Positions 1 to 8,450 of a stretch of 64,000 bases of DNA are shown in pieces. Both the position numbers and the translations under genes were made by a program. Under the pieces are notes generated by a model. The model was not told the origin of the DNA, did not search any database, and saw only the letters and a list, made by a program, of their open reading frames with translations. Source of the DNA: Allobosea sp. BH3 (lineage in GTDB: Bacteria > Pseudomonadota > Alphaproteobacteria > Rhizobiales > Beijerinckiaceae); assembly GCF_025499465.1 (NCBI RefSeq), contig NZ_JAIMCA010000002.1, positions 434,001-498,000 on the forward strand, written 5' to 3'. Every line of letters starts with the position of its first letter. Position 1 is the stretch's first letter.

Positions 1-48
1 AGGCGCCCGCCTCTTTTCAATAGTGCAGTGCTCAACCATTTTAAGCCC

Positions 49-585
49 ATGAAAACAAAATCGAAGGCTCAGGTTCCGGTCGGCTGCGTCGCGCCCGAGG
101 ACGTGCCGGACGCGTTCTTCCAGCTCGCCTGCACCAACACCGCGCTGCGCCGGGCGACCCGCAGACTTGGCCAGCTCTATGACGACGCCATCGGCCCGCT
201 CGGCCTGAAAGCGACGCAGTTCGGGCTGCTTGTCGCGATCCACGGGCTGACGGACGAGGGCAAGGGACCGACGCTCAACGACGTCGCGGCGCGCCAGCTC
301 GTGCAGATCTCCGCGCTGACCCATGCGCTTCGGCCGCTGGTGCGGGACGGGCTGGTCGCGCTCAATCCCGATCCGGAGGATCGGCGCAGCAAGCGGGCGA
401 CCCTGACGCCGGCTGGTCGGGAGCGCATGCAGCAGGCCGTCTCGCGATGGGCGCAGGCCAATGGCCGGGTGGAGACCACGCTCGGCCCCGGCGTGGCGGG
501 GGGCTTGCGGGCGCTGGCCGACCTGATCGCCTCCGAGCGCTTCCTCGACGCCTATCGCAGCGGCAGGCCGCTGGAAGGTTCGTGA
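49..585 (+). CDS. MarR family transcriptional regulator
   Basis: A 178-residue winged-helix protein. A helical dimerisation segment at about residues 30-60 is followed by the winged helix at about 65-125, with the wing signature DPEDRRSKRATLTPAGR that is typical of MarR proteins. Such regulators usually repress nearby transport or catabolic genes and respond to small phenolic or oxidative ligands; the ligand here cannot be read. I chose ATG at 49 (MKTKSK); a GTG in the same frame at 28 would add seven residues. It runs convergently with the LysR gene, leaving only 9 bases between the stops. No target gene is obvious, because the upstream neighbour lies outside the window. Confidence 0.88.
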   Translation: MKTKSKAQVPVGCVAPEDVPDAFFQLACTNTALRRATRRLGQLYDDAIGPLGLKATQFGLLVAIHGLTDEGKGPTLNDVAARQLVQISALTHALRPLVRDGLVALNPDPEDRRSKRATLTPAGRERMQQAVSRWAQANGRVETTLGPGVAGGLRALADLIASERFLDAYRSGRPLEGS

Positions 586-594
586 TCCGGGAGG

Positions 595-1527
595 CTATTC
601 CGCGGCCGCGCGCGGCGCTGCCGGTCGCGGCTCGCCCATCAGCAGGCCCCGCGACGCCTTGGTCTCGCGCACGATGAAGTCGACGATGGCGCGCACCCGC
701 GCCACGTCCTTCAGATCGGCATGGACGAGCAGCCAGAAGGACCGCGTGATCTGCACCGTGTCCGGCAGCACGGGCACGAGCCGCGGCTCATACTCGGCCA
801 TGAAGTGGTGGATGACGCCGATGCCCGCGCCCGCGACGACGGCGTTCTTCTGGGCGATGACGCTCGAGCTCTGGAGATGGGCGCGAAGGCCCTTGGCGAC
901 CTCGTCGAGATAGTCGAGCTCGGGCGAGAAGATCAGGTCGTCGATATAGCCGATGATGCGGTGGGCGAAGAGGTCCTCCGGCTTCGTCACCGGCGGCATC
1001 CCCGCGAGATAGTCGGCCGAGGCGTAGAGGCCGAGGCGGTAGTCCGAGAGCTTGCGGGCGACGACCTTTCCCTCCTTGGGCGGCGCCAGCGTGATCGCGA
1101 CATCGGCCTCGCGCTTCGAGAGCGAAAGCAGGCGCGGCATGGCGATGAGTTGCAGTTCGAGGCCCGGATAGGCACTGGCGAAGCCAGCGAGGCGCGGCGC
1201 CAGGAAGGCGGTGCCGAAGCCGTCCGGCGCGCCTATCCTGACCGTGCCTGAGAGCGCCATGTCGGCGCCGCCGATATCGCTCTGGATCGCGAGCGCCTCC
1301 GTCTCCATGCTCTCGGCCTTGGCGAGCAGGCGCTCGCCATGAGCGGTCAGCGTATAGCCCTGCGGCCGGCGCTCGAAGAGCTTGGCCTTCAGCGCCTCCT
1401 CCAGCGAGGTGATGCGGCGCGAAACGGTGGCATGGTCGGCGCCGAGGCGGCGGGCGGCGGCCGTCAGGCGCCCCGAGCGGGCCACAGCGAGAAAGAAACG
1501 GAGGTCGTCCCAGTCGAAGCGCTCCAA
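595..1527 (-). CDS. LysR family transcriptional regulator
   Basis: A 310-residue LysR-type regulator. The N-terminal winged helix is at about residues 3-62 (DLRFFLAVARSGRLTAAARR), followed by the periplasmic-binding-protein-like effector domain. It is transcribed divergently from the valine-catabolic mmsA operon, the classical arrangement for a LysR activator of that operon, so control of mmsA is a reasonable inference. I place the start at a TTG (1527) preceded by GGGAGAGG, because the protein then begins exactly at the usual LysR N-terminus (LERFDWDDLRFF). The reading frame stays open far upstream, antisense to mmsA, which is a high-GC artefact. Confidence 0.88.
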   Translation of the reverse strand: MERFDWDDLRFFLAVARSGRLTAAARRLGADHATVSRRITSLEEALKAKLFERRPQGYTLTAHGERLLAKAESMETEALAIQSDIGGADMALSGTVRIGAPDGFGTAFLAPRLAGFASAYPGLELQLIAMPRLLSLSKREADVAITLAPPKEGKVVARKLSDYRLGLYASADYLAGMPPVTKPEDLFAHRIIGYIDDLIFSPELDYLDEVAKGLRAHLQSSSVIAQKNAVVAGAGIGVIHHFMAEYEPRLVPVLPDTVQITRSFWLLVHADLKDVARVRAIVDFIVRETKASRGLLMGEPRPAAPRAAAE

Positions 1528-1542
1528 GACCCTCTCCCTATA

Positions 1543-1593
1543 TTTGTGTTTTCGCACGGCCGGCGTTTCGCCATCGCTATAGCCGTGCACAAA
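1543..1593. promoter_or_regulatory. Divergent lysR/mmsA control region with imperfect inverted repeat
   Basis: The 120-base gap between the LysR gene and mmsA is AT-richer than its surroundings. It contains an inverted arrangement: TTTGTG at 1543-1548 and CACGGC at 1555-1560 on the left, against GCCGTGCACAAA at 1582-1593 on the right. The two words of the right arm are contiguous while those of the left arm are separated by six bases. This is a plausible LysR-type binding region by position and symmetry; there is no direct proof. Confidence 0.35.
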
Positions 1594-1650
1594 CGAGAAT
1601 GGTAGGGAGGCGACAAGATCACAACACCACCAATTCGTAGGGAGGGCGCC

Positions 1651-3147
1651 ATGCGTCAGGTCGGACATTTCATCGGCGGCAAGCAGGTCGCCGGCACCTC
1701 GGGACGGACCTCGGACATCTTCCAGCCGATGGATGGCTCTGTGATCGGCAAGGTGGCGCTCGCCAGCGCCGCCGAGCTCGACGCCGCCGTGCAGAACGCC
1801 GCAGAGGCGCAGCCGAAATGGGCGGCGGTCAATCCGCAGCGCCGCGCCCGCGTGCTGATGAAATTCCTCGACCTGATCGCGCAGAACAATGACGAACTCG
1901 CCGAACTGCTCGCCCGCGAGCACGGCAAGACGATCCCCGACGCCAAGGGCGACATCCAGCGCGGCGTTGAGGTGGTGGAATTCTCCCTCGGCGTGCCGAA
2001 CCTGATGAAGGGCGAGTTCACCGACGGCGCCGGCCCCGGCATCGACATCTATTCGCTGCGCCAGCCTCTCGGCGTCGTCGCCGGCATCACGCCCTTCAAC
2101 TTCCCGGCGATGATCCCGCTGTGGAAGCTCGGCCCCGCGATCGCCTGCGGCAACGCCTTCATCCTGAAGCCCTCCGAGCGCGACCCCGGCGTGCCGATGC
2201 GCCTCGCCGAACTGTTCATCGAGGCCGGCGGACCGCCCGGCATCCTCAACGTCGTCAACGGCGACAAGGAAGCTGTCGACGCGATCCTCGACCATCCCGA
2301 GATCAAGGCCGTGGGCTTCGTCGGCTCGACGCCCATCGCCGAGTACATCTACGCTCGCGGCTGCGCCAACGGTAAGCGCGTGCAGTGCTTCGGCGGCGCC
2401 AAGAACCACATGGTCATCATGCCCGACGCCGACATGGACCAGGCCGTCGATGCGCTGATCGGCGCCGGCTACGGCTCGGCCGGCGAACGCTGCATGGCGA
2501 TCTCGGTCGCGGTGCCGGTCGGCAAGGCCACGGCCGACGAGCTGGTGAAGCGCCTCATCCCGCGCGTCGAGAGCCTCAAGGTCGGCCCCTCGACCGACCT
2601 TACCGCCGATTACGGTCCAGTCGTCACCAAGGCGGCGGAGGAGAAGATCCGCTCCTATATCGAGATCGGCGTGCAGGAAGGCGCGACGCTCGCCGTCGAC
2701 GGCCGCGGCTTCAAGATGCAGGGCTATGAAAACGGCTTCTATGTCGGCGGCTGCCTGTTCGACAACGTCACCAAGGACATGCGCATCTACAAGGAGGAGA
2801 TCTTCGGCCCCGTGCTCTCGGTCGTCCGCGCCGAGACCTATGACGAGGCTCTGAAGCTCACCAACGACCACGAATACGGCAACGGCACCGCGATCTTCAC
2901 CCGCGACGGCGATGCTGCGCGCGACTTCGCCTCCAAGGTGCAGGTCGGCATGGTCGGCATCAACGTGCCGATCCCGGTTCCGCTGGCCTACTACACCTTC
3001 GGCGGCTGGAAGCGCTCGTCCTTCGGCGATCTCAACCAGCACGGCCCGGACTCGATCCGCTTCTACACCAAGACCAAGACGGTGACGGCCCGCTGGCCGA
3101 GCGGTATCAAGGACGGCGCCAGCTTCGTCATCCCGACGATGAACTGA
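1651..3147 (+). CDS. mmsA: CoA-acylating methylmalonate-semialdehyde dehydrogenase
   Basis: This 498-residue aldehyde dehydrogenase superfamily enzyme oxidises methylmalonate semialdehyde (and malonate semialdehyde) with NAD+ and CoA to propionyl-CoA (or acetyl-CoA), the last step of valine degradation. Visible features are the ALDH N-terminal PMDGSVIGKV region, GITPFNFPAMIPLW, the cofactor-binding GFVGSTPIAEYIY, and the catalytic cysteine in GSAGERCMAIS at about residue 286. Length is typical for the family. A strong ribosome site, AGGGAGGG, precedes the ATG. It is the first gene of a co-directional set with isobutyryl-CoA dehydrogenase and 3-hydroxyisobutyrate dehydrogenase, which fixes the substrate assignment. 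Confidence 0.95.
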   Translation: MRQVGHFIGGKQVAGTSGRTSDIFQPMDGSVIGKVALASAAELDAAVQNAAEAQPKWAAVNPQRRARVLMKFLDLIAQNNDELAELLAREHGKTIPDAKGDIQRGVEVVEFSLGVPNLMKGEFTDGAGPGIDIYSLRQPLGVVAGITPFNFPAMIPLWKLGPAIACGNAFILKPSERDPGVPMRLAELFIEAGGPPGILNVVNGDKEAVDAILDHPEIKAVGFVGSTPIAEYIYARGCANGKRVQCFGGAKNHMVIMPDADMDQAVDALIGAGYGSAGERCMAISVAVPVGKATADELVKRLIPRVESLKVGPSTDLTADYGPVVTKAAEEKIRSYIEIGVQEGATLAVDGRGFKMQGYENGFYVGGCLFDNVTKDMRIYKEEIFGPVLSVVRAETYDEALKLTNDHEYGNGTAIFTRDGDAARDFASKVQVGMVGINVPIPVPLAYYTFGGWKRSSFGDLNQHGPDSIRFYTKTKTVTARWPSGIKDGASFVIPTMN

Positions 3148-3176
3148 GGCCCGGAGGCGGCGGACGGGAGGAGGCC

Positions 3177-3731
3177 ATGGAGCGATCGCTGCGCATCATC
3201 GCATCGTCGCTCGCCCTGCTCTGCGGCGCCGCGCTACCGGCCGTTGCGCAGGAACCCGGCCAGCCGCCGGGTTTCTCCGCCGACGACGCCTTCTGCGAGC
3301 CGGGCATCATCGAATACATGACGCTGGACGCCCGCCAGCAGGCGCACTGCCGGCGGCTCCATCAGGCCCGGATCGCCGAAATGCGCAGGCTCAGCCGCGA
3401 GCATGTCGCCCGCATCGTCGAGGAGAACAGGCTGCGGCGCGAACTCGTGGCGAGCCTGCCGCCGCCACCGCCACCGCCCGTCACCGTCGAGAGCTTCATG
3501 AGCAGCGACGTCTCCTATGGCGACGTCGTGGTGACGGACCAGGGACCGCGCGTCTTCGTCGGCAAGGCCGGGGACGCGCCGCAGCCGGAAGACTTCGTCA
3601 CCCTCGACTCTGCCCGCTCGCCGCATCGCGGCCGCACCCAGGCCTTTGACGGGGCTTATCCCGAGCGCCGGCGCCCGCAGGCACCGAATGCCCGGCGAGC
3701 AGCCCCAACCCATCAGGAGCGCCAGCCTTGA
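3177..3731 (+). CDS. Small secreted proline-rich protein of unknown function
   Basis: A 184-residue protein with a clear Sec signal peptide (residues 1-24, ending AVAQ), so probably periplasmic. Two cysteines follow (AFCEPG and AHCRRL), possibly a disulphide pair; a basic helical stretch comes next, then a run of seven prolines at about residue 96 and a charged, low-complexity C-terminus. No family is recognised. The start is supported by GGGAGGAGG just upstream. It lies inside the valine operon, 29 bases after mmsA, and its stop overlaps the TTG start of the acyl-CoA dehydrogenase gene (TTGA), suggesting translational coupling. A catabolic role is not evident from the sequence. Confidence 0.7.
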   Translation: MERSLRIIASSLALLCGAALPAVAQEPGQPPGFSADDAFCEPGIIEYMTLDARQQAHCRRLHQARIAEMRRLSREHVARIVEENRLRRELVASLPPPPPPPVTVESFMSSDVSYGDVVVTDQGPRVFVGKAGDAPQPEDFVTLDSARSPHRGRTQAFDGAYPERRRPQAPNARRAAPTHQERQP

Positions 3732-4882
3732 GCCCGTTTTCCCTGACCGAGGACCAGATCGCCATCCGCGACATGGCGCAGGACTTCGCCGCCGATACGC
3801 TCGCGCCCCATGCCGCGCGCTGGGACGAGGAAAAGCATTTCCCGGTCGAGGAGATGCGTGCCGCCGCGGCGCTCGGCATGGGCGGCATCTACATCCAGGA
3901 GGATGTCGGCGGCTCAGGGCTCTCGCGGCTCGACGCGGCGCTGATCTTCGAGGCGCTCTCGACCGGCTGCCCCACCGTCGCGGCCTATATCTCGATCCAC
4001 AACATGTGCGCCTGGATGATCGACCGCTACGGTGAGGGCGAGCAACGCCAGCGATTCCTGCCGAAGCTCTGCACGATGGAGCACCTCGCCAGCTACTGCC
4101 TGACCGAGCCCGGCGCCGGCTCCGACGCCGCCGCGCTGAAGACCAAGGCGGTGCTCGACGGCGACCATTACGTGCTGGACGGCCAGAAGCAGTTCATCTC
4201 CGGGGCCGGCGTCTCCGACATCTATGTCGTGATGGTGCGCACCGGAGACGCAGGCGCCTCCGGCATCTCGACCATCGTCGTCGAAAAGGGCACGCCCGGC
4301 CTCTCCTTCGGCGCCGAGGAGAAGAAGATGGGCTGGAACGCCCAGCCGACGCGCGCCGTGATCTTCGAGAACTGCCGCGTTCCGGTGGCGAACCGCCTCG
4401 GCCCGGAAGGCATCGGCTTCAAGATCGCGATGGCAGGCCTCGACGGCGGGCGCCTCAATATCGGCGCCTGCTCGATCGGCGGTGCGCAAGGCGCGCTCGA
4501 CAAATCCATCGCCTACGCCAAGGAACGCAAGGCCTTCGGCAGCCCGATCGCCGATTTCCAGGCGCTGCAGTTCAAGCTCGCCGACATGGCGACGGAGCTG
4601 GAGGCGGCCCGGACCTTCCTCTGGCGCGCAGCAGCAGCGCTCGACGCCAAGACGCCCGACGCGACCAAGCTCTGCGCCATGGCCAAGCGTATCGCGACCG
4701 ACACCGGCTTCGAGGTCGCCAACGACGCCCTGCAGATCCATGGCGGTTACGGTTATCTCGCCGATTACGGCATCGAGAAGATCGTCCGCGACCTGCGCGT
4801 CCACCAGATCCTCGAAGGCACCAACGAGGTGATGCGGATGATCGTGGCGCGCGGGCTGGTCGGCCGGGCGAAGGGGAATTGA
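3728..4882 (+). CDS. Isobutyryl-CoA dehydrogenase (acyl-CoA dehydrogenase family)
   Basis: A 384-residue FAD enzyme of the acyl-CoA dehydrogenase family, most like ACAD8-type isobutyryl-CoA dehydrogenases, which convert isobutyryl-CoA to methacrylyl-CoA in valine breakdown. Visible motifs are [16 protein letters not shown] (family signature 1), the [15 protein letters not shown] region (signature 2) and the catalytic-base segment [15 protein letters not shown] near residue 370. The N-terminal [18 protein letters not shown] and [14 protein letters not shown] fit this subfamily. The start is a TTG overlapping the previous stop. Its position between mmsA and mmsB supports valine catabolism over other short branched-chain substrates. 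Confidence 0.9.
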   Translation: MSPFSLTEDQIAIRDMAQDFAADTLAPHAARWDEEKHFPVEEMRAAAALGMGGIYIQEDVGGSGLSRLDAALIFEALSTGCPTVAAYISIHNMCAWMIDRYGEGEQRQRFLPKLCTMEHLASYCLTEPGAGSDAAALKTKAVLDGDHYVLDGQKQFISGAGVSDIYVVMVRTGDAGASGISTIVVEKGTPGLSFGAEEKKMGWNAQPTRAVIFENCRVPVANRLGPEGIGFKIAMAGLDGGRLNIGACSIGGAQGALDKSIAYAKERKAFGSPIADFQALQFKLADMATELEAARTFLWRAAAALDAKTPDATKLCAMAKRIATDTGFEVANDALQIHGGYGYLADYGIEKIVRDLRVHQILEGTNEVMRMIVARGLVGRAKGN

Positions 4883-4892
4883 CGCCGAAGGC

Positions 4893-4985
4893 GTCATCCC
4901 GAACGGCGATCCGGGATCGCGAGACGATAAAGCGGCTTTTTCTGACGACGATCCCGGGCCTGCTCTGCGAGCAGCCCGGGATGAC
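4893..4985. repeat. Intergenic palindromic repeat (GTCATCCCG type)
   Basis: GTCATCCCG at 4893-4901 pairs with CGGGATGAC at 4977-4985, with inner complementary segments (GATCCGGGATCG against CGATCCCGGGC). The element fills most of the gap between the acyl-CoA dehydrogenase gene and mmsB and could fold into a long hairpin. Relatives occur at 7514, 21611, 30681 and 41891 in this window. Confidence 0.7.
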
Positions 4986-5011
4986 ACCCAGAACGACGAG
5001 AGGATACGCCA

Positions 5012-5899
5012 ATGACCAACATCGCCTTCATCGGCCTCGGCAACATGGGCGGCCCGATGGCCGGCAACCTCGTCAAGGCCGGGCATAACGTCAGCGCCTT
5101 CGACCTCGTCCAGGCTTCCAAGGATGCCGCGGCCGAGCTGGGCGTCGGCATTGCGGGTTCTGCAAAGGAGGCGGTTGCGGATGCCGAGATCGTCGTCACC
5201 ATGCTGCCGGCGGGCAAGCATGTGCTTTCGGTCTGGGCGGATATCCTGCCGGCGGTGAAGCCCGGCACGCTGCTGATCGATTCCTCGACGATCGATGTCG
5301 AAAGCGCCCGCAAGGCGCATGCGCTGGCGGAGGAGCATGGCTGCCTCTCGCTGGATGCGCCGGTCTCTGGCGGGACGGGCGGCGCCAAGGCGGCGACCCT
5401 GACCTTCATGGTCGGCGGCAGCGCCAAGGCCTTCGACAAGGGCGAGCCGGTGCTGACGAAGATGGGCCGGAAGATCGTGCATTGCGGCGGCGCCGGCAAC
5501 GGGCAGGCGGCGAAGATCTGCAACAACATGGTGCTAGGCATCTCGATGATCGGCGTCTGCGAGGCCTTCGTGCTCGCCGAGAAGCTCGGGCTGTCGCATC
5601 AGGCGCTGTTCGACGTCGCCTCGACCTCGTCCGGCCAGTGCTGGTCGCTGACGACCTATTGCCCGGTGCCCGGCCCGGTGCCGACCTCTCCGGCCAACAA
5701 CGAGTACAAGCCCGGCTTCGCCTCGGCGCTGATGCTGAAGGACCTGAAGCTGTCGCAGGAAGCGGCCCAGGCGGCAGGCGCCTCGACGCCTCTCGGAGCG
5801 GCGGCGGCGCAGCTTTTCGGGCTGCACAACGCCTGGGGCGAAGGCGGCGCGGACTTCTCCGGCATCATCAATCTCCTGCGGGGACGCGGGACCGCGTGA
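5012..5899 (+). CDS. mmsB: 3-hydroxyisobutyrate dehydrogenase
   Basis: A 295-residue beta-hydroxyacid dehydrogenase. The N-terminal Rossmann motif is GLGNMGGPMAGNL (residues 7-19), the substrate motif DAPVSGGTGGAKAATL lies near residue 115-130, and the catalytic lysine is in GNGQAAKICNNM at about 168-170. It oxidises 3-hydroxyisobutyrate to methylmalonate semialdehyde, the substrate of the mmsA product at the head of the operon. Residues QCWSLTTYCPVPGPVPTSPANNEY agree with this subfamily rather than with tartronate semialdehyde reductase. GAGAGGATACGCC precedes the ATG. A palindromic repeat separates it from the acyl-CoA dehydrogenase gene. Confidence 0.94.
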   Translation: MTNIAFIGLGNMGGPMAGNLVKAGHNVSAFDLVQASKDAAAELGVGIAGSAKEAVADAEIVVTMLPAGKHVLSVWADILPAVKPGTLLIDSSTIDVESARKAHALAEEHGCLSLDAPVSGGTGGAKAATLTFMVGGSAKAFDKGEPVLTKMGRKIVHCGGAGNGQAAKICNNMVLGISMIGVCEAFVLAEKLGLSHQALFDVASTSSGQCWSLTTYCPVPGPVPTSPANNEYKPGFASALMLKDLKLSQEAAQAAGASTPLGAAAAQLFGLHNAWGEGGADFSGIINLLRGRGTA

Positions 5900-5942
5900 G
5901 ACGCGCTTGCGCGACAAGCTGTCGCGGCGTTAGACCCAAGGC

Positions 5943-6899
5943 ATGAACGACGTCTCCGCCCGCCGCGAACGCTCCTCCCTGACCGGCTTCGCGATCAATC
6001 CGCTCGACCGGCGTGAGGACCTGCGCAACAAACCCGATGCGGTGACGGCGCTGCGCCACCGCTCGGACACCCGCATCGCGGCCGTGGCCGGCGAGATGCC
6101 GATCATGAAGCGCCTGGACGGCGAGGCGCTCACGGTCTGGTTCACCCATGGCGAGACGGAGATGCTCGGCCCCGCCGCCGAGGAGATCTTCCTCGGCATG
6201 GCGGAGGACGGCACGCCGCGCTTCGCGCGGCTGCTCGACAAGGCGCTGGCCGAGCCGCTGAAGGAGCGGCCCGAGCTGTTCGTGACCGACCTGCGCTCGG
6301 TGGCTCTGAAGCGCCTCGTGCCGGCCGACGAGGTCGGGCCGCTGGGCGAGGCCAAGGCGGTGCTCGACTGGCATGCCCGCCACCGCTTCTGCGCCCAGTG
6401 CGGCGGATCGACCGTAGCGGGCGCCTCCGGCTGGCGCCGCGAATGCACGGCCTGCGGCGCCATGCATTTCCCCCGCACGGACCCGGTGGTCATCATGCTG
6501 GTGACGCGCGGCGATTCCTGCCTGCTGGCGCGCCAGGCCCGCTTCGCGCCGGGCATGTATTCCTGCATCGCCGGCTTCGTCGAGCCCGGCGAGACGCTGG
6601 AGAACGCCGTGCGCCGCGAGAGCTGGGAGGAAGCCGGCCTCAGGGTCGGCACGGTGCGCTATCTCGCCTCGCAGCCCTGGCCCTTCCCCTCCTCGATCAT
6701 GGTCGGCTGCATCGCGGAAGCGCTCGGCGACGAGATCACACTCGACACGACCGAGCTGGAAGACGGGCGCTGGTTCCCGCGCTCCGAGGTGCTGCAGATG
6801 CTGGAAGGCAAGCATCCCGACGGCCTCGCCTGCCCCCAGCACATCGCCATCGCCAACACGCTGGTGCGCGCCTGGGCGCTCGAAGGCGAGCAGCCGTAG
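5943..6899 (+). CDS. nudC: NAD(+) diphosphatase, Nudix family
   Basis: A 318-residue NudC-type Nudix hydrolase that splits NADH or NAD+ to NMN(H) and AMP; NudC enzymes also remove NAD caps from RNA. It has the N-terminal NudC domain, a four-cysteine zinc ribbon (CAQC at about 144-147 and CTAC at about 162-165), and a complete Nudix box (GFVEPGETLENAVRRES then WEEAGL) near residues 203-225. The NudC-specific SQPWPFPSSIMVG follows, with the usual spacing. It is probably a single-gene unit, as it starts 43 bases after mmsB. The substrate preference is known from the family, not tested here. Confidence 0.93.
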   Translation: MNDVSARRERSSLTGFAINPLDRREDLRNKPDAVTALRHRSDTRIAAVAGEMPIMKRLDGEALTVWFTHGETEMLGPAAEEIFLGMAEDGTPRFARLLDKALAEPLKERPELFVTDLRSVALKRLVPADEVGPLGEAKAVLDWHARHRFCAQCGGSTVAGASGWRRECTACGAMHFPRTDPVVIMLVTRGDSCLLARQARFAPGMYSCIAGFVEPGETLENAVRRESWEEAGLRVGTVRYLASQPWPFPSSIMVGCIAEALGDEITLDTTELEDGRWFPRSEVLQMLEGKHPDGLACPQHIAIANTLVRAWALEGEQP

Positions 6900-7022
6900 A
6901 GCCCCCCTTCACGGCGAGACAATCCGGACTTTCCGCGACCTGTTTACCTTTCCTTAACCGAGCAGGCGTCCCCTTGGCCCACGTCCAACCGGGGCTTCGG
7001 GGGCTCGGAAAGGACCGTGACC

Positions 7023-7250
7023 ATGCACGACCTCGACCCCGCCTACACCGTCGTGGAGCAGCTCGTCGGCCTGCCTGTCGCCGATGTCGAACGCGACCTG
7101 ATCCTGGCTACACTGCGCGAGACCGGCGGCAACCGCACGCATGCGGCGCATATCCTCGGCATCGCCATCCGCACGCTGCGCAACAAGATCGGCGCCTATG
7201 GCGCCGAAGGCTACGACGTGCCTGAGTCCACCCAGCCCTCCCCACATTGA
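7023..7250 (+). CDS. Stand-alone Fis-type helix-turn-helix protein
   Basis: A 75-residue protein made almost entirely of a Fis/HTH_8 DNA-binding domain: LILATLRETGGNRTHAAHIL followed by GIAIRTLRNKI. That pattern closes NtrC-family activators such as FlbD, but here there is no receiver or AAA+ domain and no larger frame-matched remnant upstream. It is likely a small DNA-binding protein rather than a truncated activator. ATG at 7023 follows AAAGGACC; a GTG at 7017 is an alternative. Its stop abuts the next small gene. Its targets cannot be read from the sequence; flagellar or cell-cycle genes would be a guess from FlbD. Confidence 0.75.
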   Translation: MHDLDPAYTVVEQLVGLPVADVERDLILATLRETGGNRTHAAHILGIAIRTLRNKIGAYGAEGYDVPESTQPSPH

Positions 7251-7261
7251 GGGTGGCTGCC

Positions 7262-7483
7262 ATGACGGCAATCGATGCCGCAGCGAGCAACCTCGTCGCC
7301 TCGGCGACGATGGCGGCGCTGATGCGCTGCCTCGTATTGAAGGGCGCGCTCTCGGCCCGCGACGTCAGGGAGATCTACGAGACCGCCCTGCTGCTGCTCG
7401 AGCAGCAGCAGGGCACGGTGCCGGAGCATGCCGACGCCTTCGTCGCGGCGCGGGCGGTCATCGAGGAGGGACTCGCGCGGTAG
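7262..7483 (+). CDS. Small hypothetical protein
   Basis: A 73-residue, largely helical protein (MTAIDAAASNLVASATMAAL start) with a region ETALLLLEQQQ that could form an amphipathic helix. There are no cysteines outside one CLVLKG, no signal peptide and no recognised family. It begins 11 bases after the Fis-type gene; a TTG at 7247 overlapping that stop is an alternative start. Tight linkage suggests one transcript and perhaps a shared role. Coding status is supported by position and codon-typical composition, but it remains a hypothetical. Confidence 0.55.
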   Translation: MTAIDAAASNLVASATMAALMRCLVLKGALSARDVREIYETALLLLEQQQGTVPEHADAFVAARAVIEEGLAR

Positions 7484-7513
7484 GGAATGCTGATATTGCG
7501 CGGCCATCACCGC

Positions 7514-7539
7514 GTCATCCCGGTCAAGCCCGGGATGAC
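7514..7539. repeat. Short GTCATCCCGG palindrome
   Basis: GTCATCCCGG (7514-7523) and CCGGGATGAC (7530-7539) form a perfect 10-base stem around a six-base loop. It lies between two convergent genes (the small hypothetical and pheA) and could serve as a bidirectional terminator, although no T-run follows. Confidence 0.7.
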
Positions 7540-7577
7540 GGCGCGGTTCCGCGGAGCATTCCAGGCCGCGTTCGCCC

Positions 7578-8432
7578 TTACTCGGCTGGCTCGCCGATCG
7601 TTTCGCGGAAGTCGTTGGCCGGATAGACGCCCATGATCTTGACCTCCTTGGAGAAGAAGGCGAGCTCGTCGAGCGCGCGCCTGAGGGCCGGGTCGTCCGG
7701 GTGCCCCTCGACATCGGCGTAGAACATGGTCGCGGCGAAGAGGCCGTCGACCATGTAGCTCTCCAGCTTGGTCATGTTGATGCCGTTGGTGGCGAAGCCG
7801 CCCATGGCCTTGTAAAGCGCCGCCGGGATGTTGCGGACGCGGAACATCAACGTCGTCACCGTCTTGCCGGCGCCCTGACGGGCGTATTCGGGATATTTCG
7901 AGAGCACGACGAAGCGCGTGGTGTTGTGCTTCTCGTCCTCGATGTCCTCCATCAGGATGTTGAGGCCGTAGACCTCCGCCGCGATGCGCGGCGCGATGGC
8001 CGCGCGCGTGATGTCCCCCGCCTCGGCGACCTGGCGGGCAGAGCCCGCCGTATCGGCTGCGACCTCGGCCTTAAGGCCGAGCTTGCGGATGATCTTGCGG
8101 CACTGACCGAGCGCGTGGATGTGGCTCTGCACCGTCTTGATCGTCGCCAGCGTCGCGCCCTCCCCTCCCATCAGATGGAAGCTGATCGGCAGGTAATGCT
8201 CGCCGATGATATGCAGCCCCGAGCGCGGCAGCAGATGGTGGATGTCGGCGACGCGGCCGGCGATCGAGTTCTCGATCGGGATCATGCCATAGCGCGCCTT
8301 GCCGTCGCTGACTGCGGCGAGCGCGTCCTCGAAGGTGGCGCAGGGCAGGAGCTCGCTGTCCGGAAACACCTGGAGGGCGGCCTGCGAGGAGAAGGCTCCG
8401 GGCTCACCCTGATAGGACACGAGGAAGGACAT
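7578..8432 (-). CDS. pheA: Prephenate dehydratase
   Basis: A 284-residue monofunctional prephenate dehydratase, converting prephenate to phenylpyruvate in phenylalanine synthesis. The periplasmic-binding-like catalytic domain covers about residues 4-180 (YQGEPGAFSSQAA; IPIENSIAGRV; the catalytic TRF in NTTRFVVLS at about 167). A C-terminal ACT domain (about 195-270, TLMFRVRNIPAALYKAMGGF) normally gives feedback control by phenylalanine. No chorismate mutase domain is fused, as usual in alphaproteobacteria. It lies 18 bases downstream of kdsB on the same strand, so the two are probably co-transcribed. Confidence 0.94.
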   Translation of the reverse strand: MSFLVSYQGEPGAFSSQAALQVFPDSELLPCATFEDALAAVSDGKARYGMIPIENSIAGRVADIHHLLPRSGLHIIGEHYLPISFHLMGGEGATLATIKTVQSHIHALGQCRKIIRKLGLKAEVAADTAGSARQVAEAGDITRAAIAPRIAAEVYGLNILMEDIEDEKHNTTRFVVLSKYPEYARQGAGKTVTTLMFRVRNIPAALYKAMGGFATNGINMTKLESYMVDGLFAATMFYADVEGHPDDPALRRALDELAFFSKEVKIMGVYPANDFRETIGEPAE

Positions 8433-8450
8433 GGGACGCTTTCCGGCTGC

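Noticed and set aside
1528..3042. Long minus-strand open frame continuing upstream from the LysR gene, antisense to mmsA
   Set aside because: The upstream part has no recognisable protein features and mirrors a well-conserved gene; in high-GC DNA the antisense frame is often free of stops. Only the LysR part from 1527 is supported.
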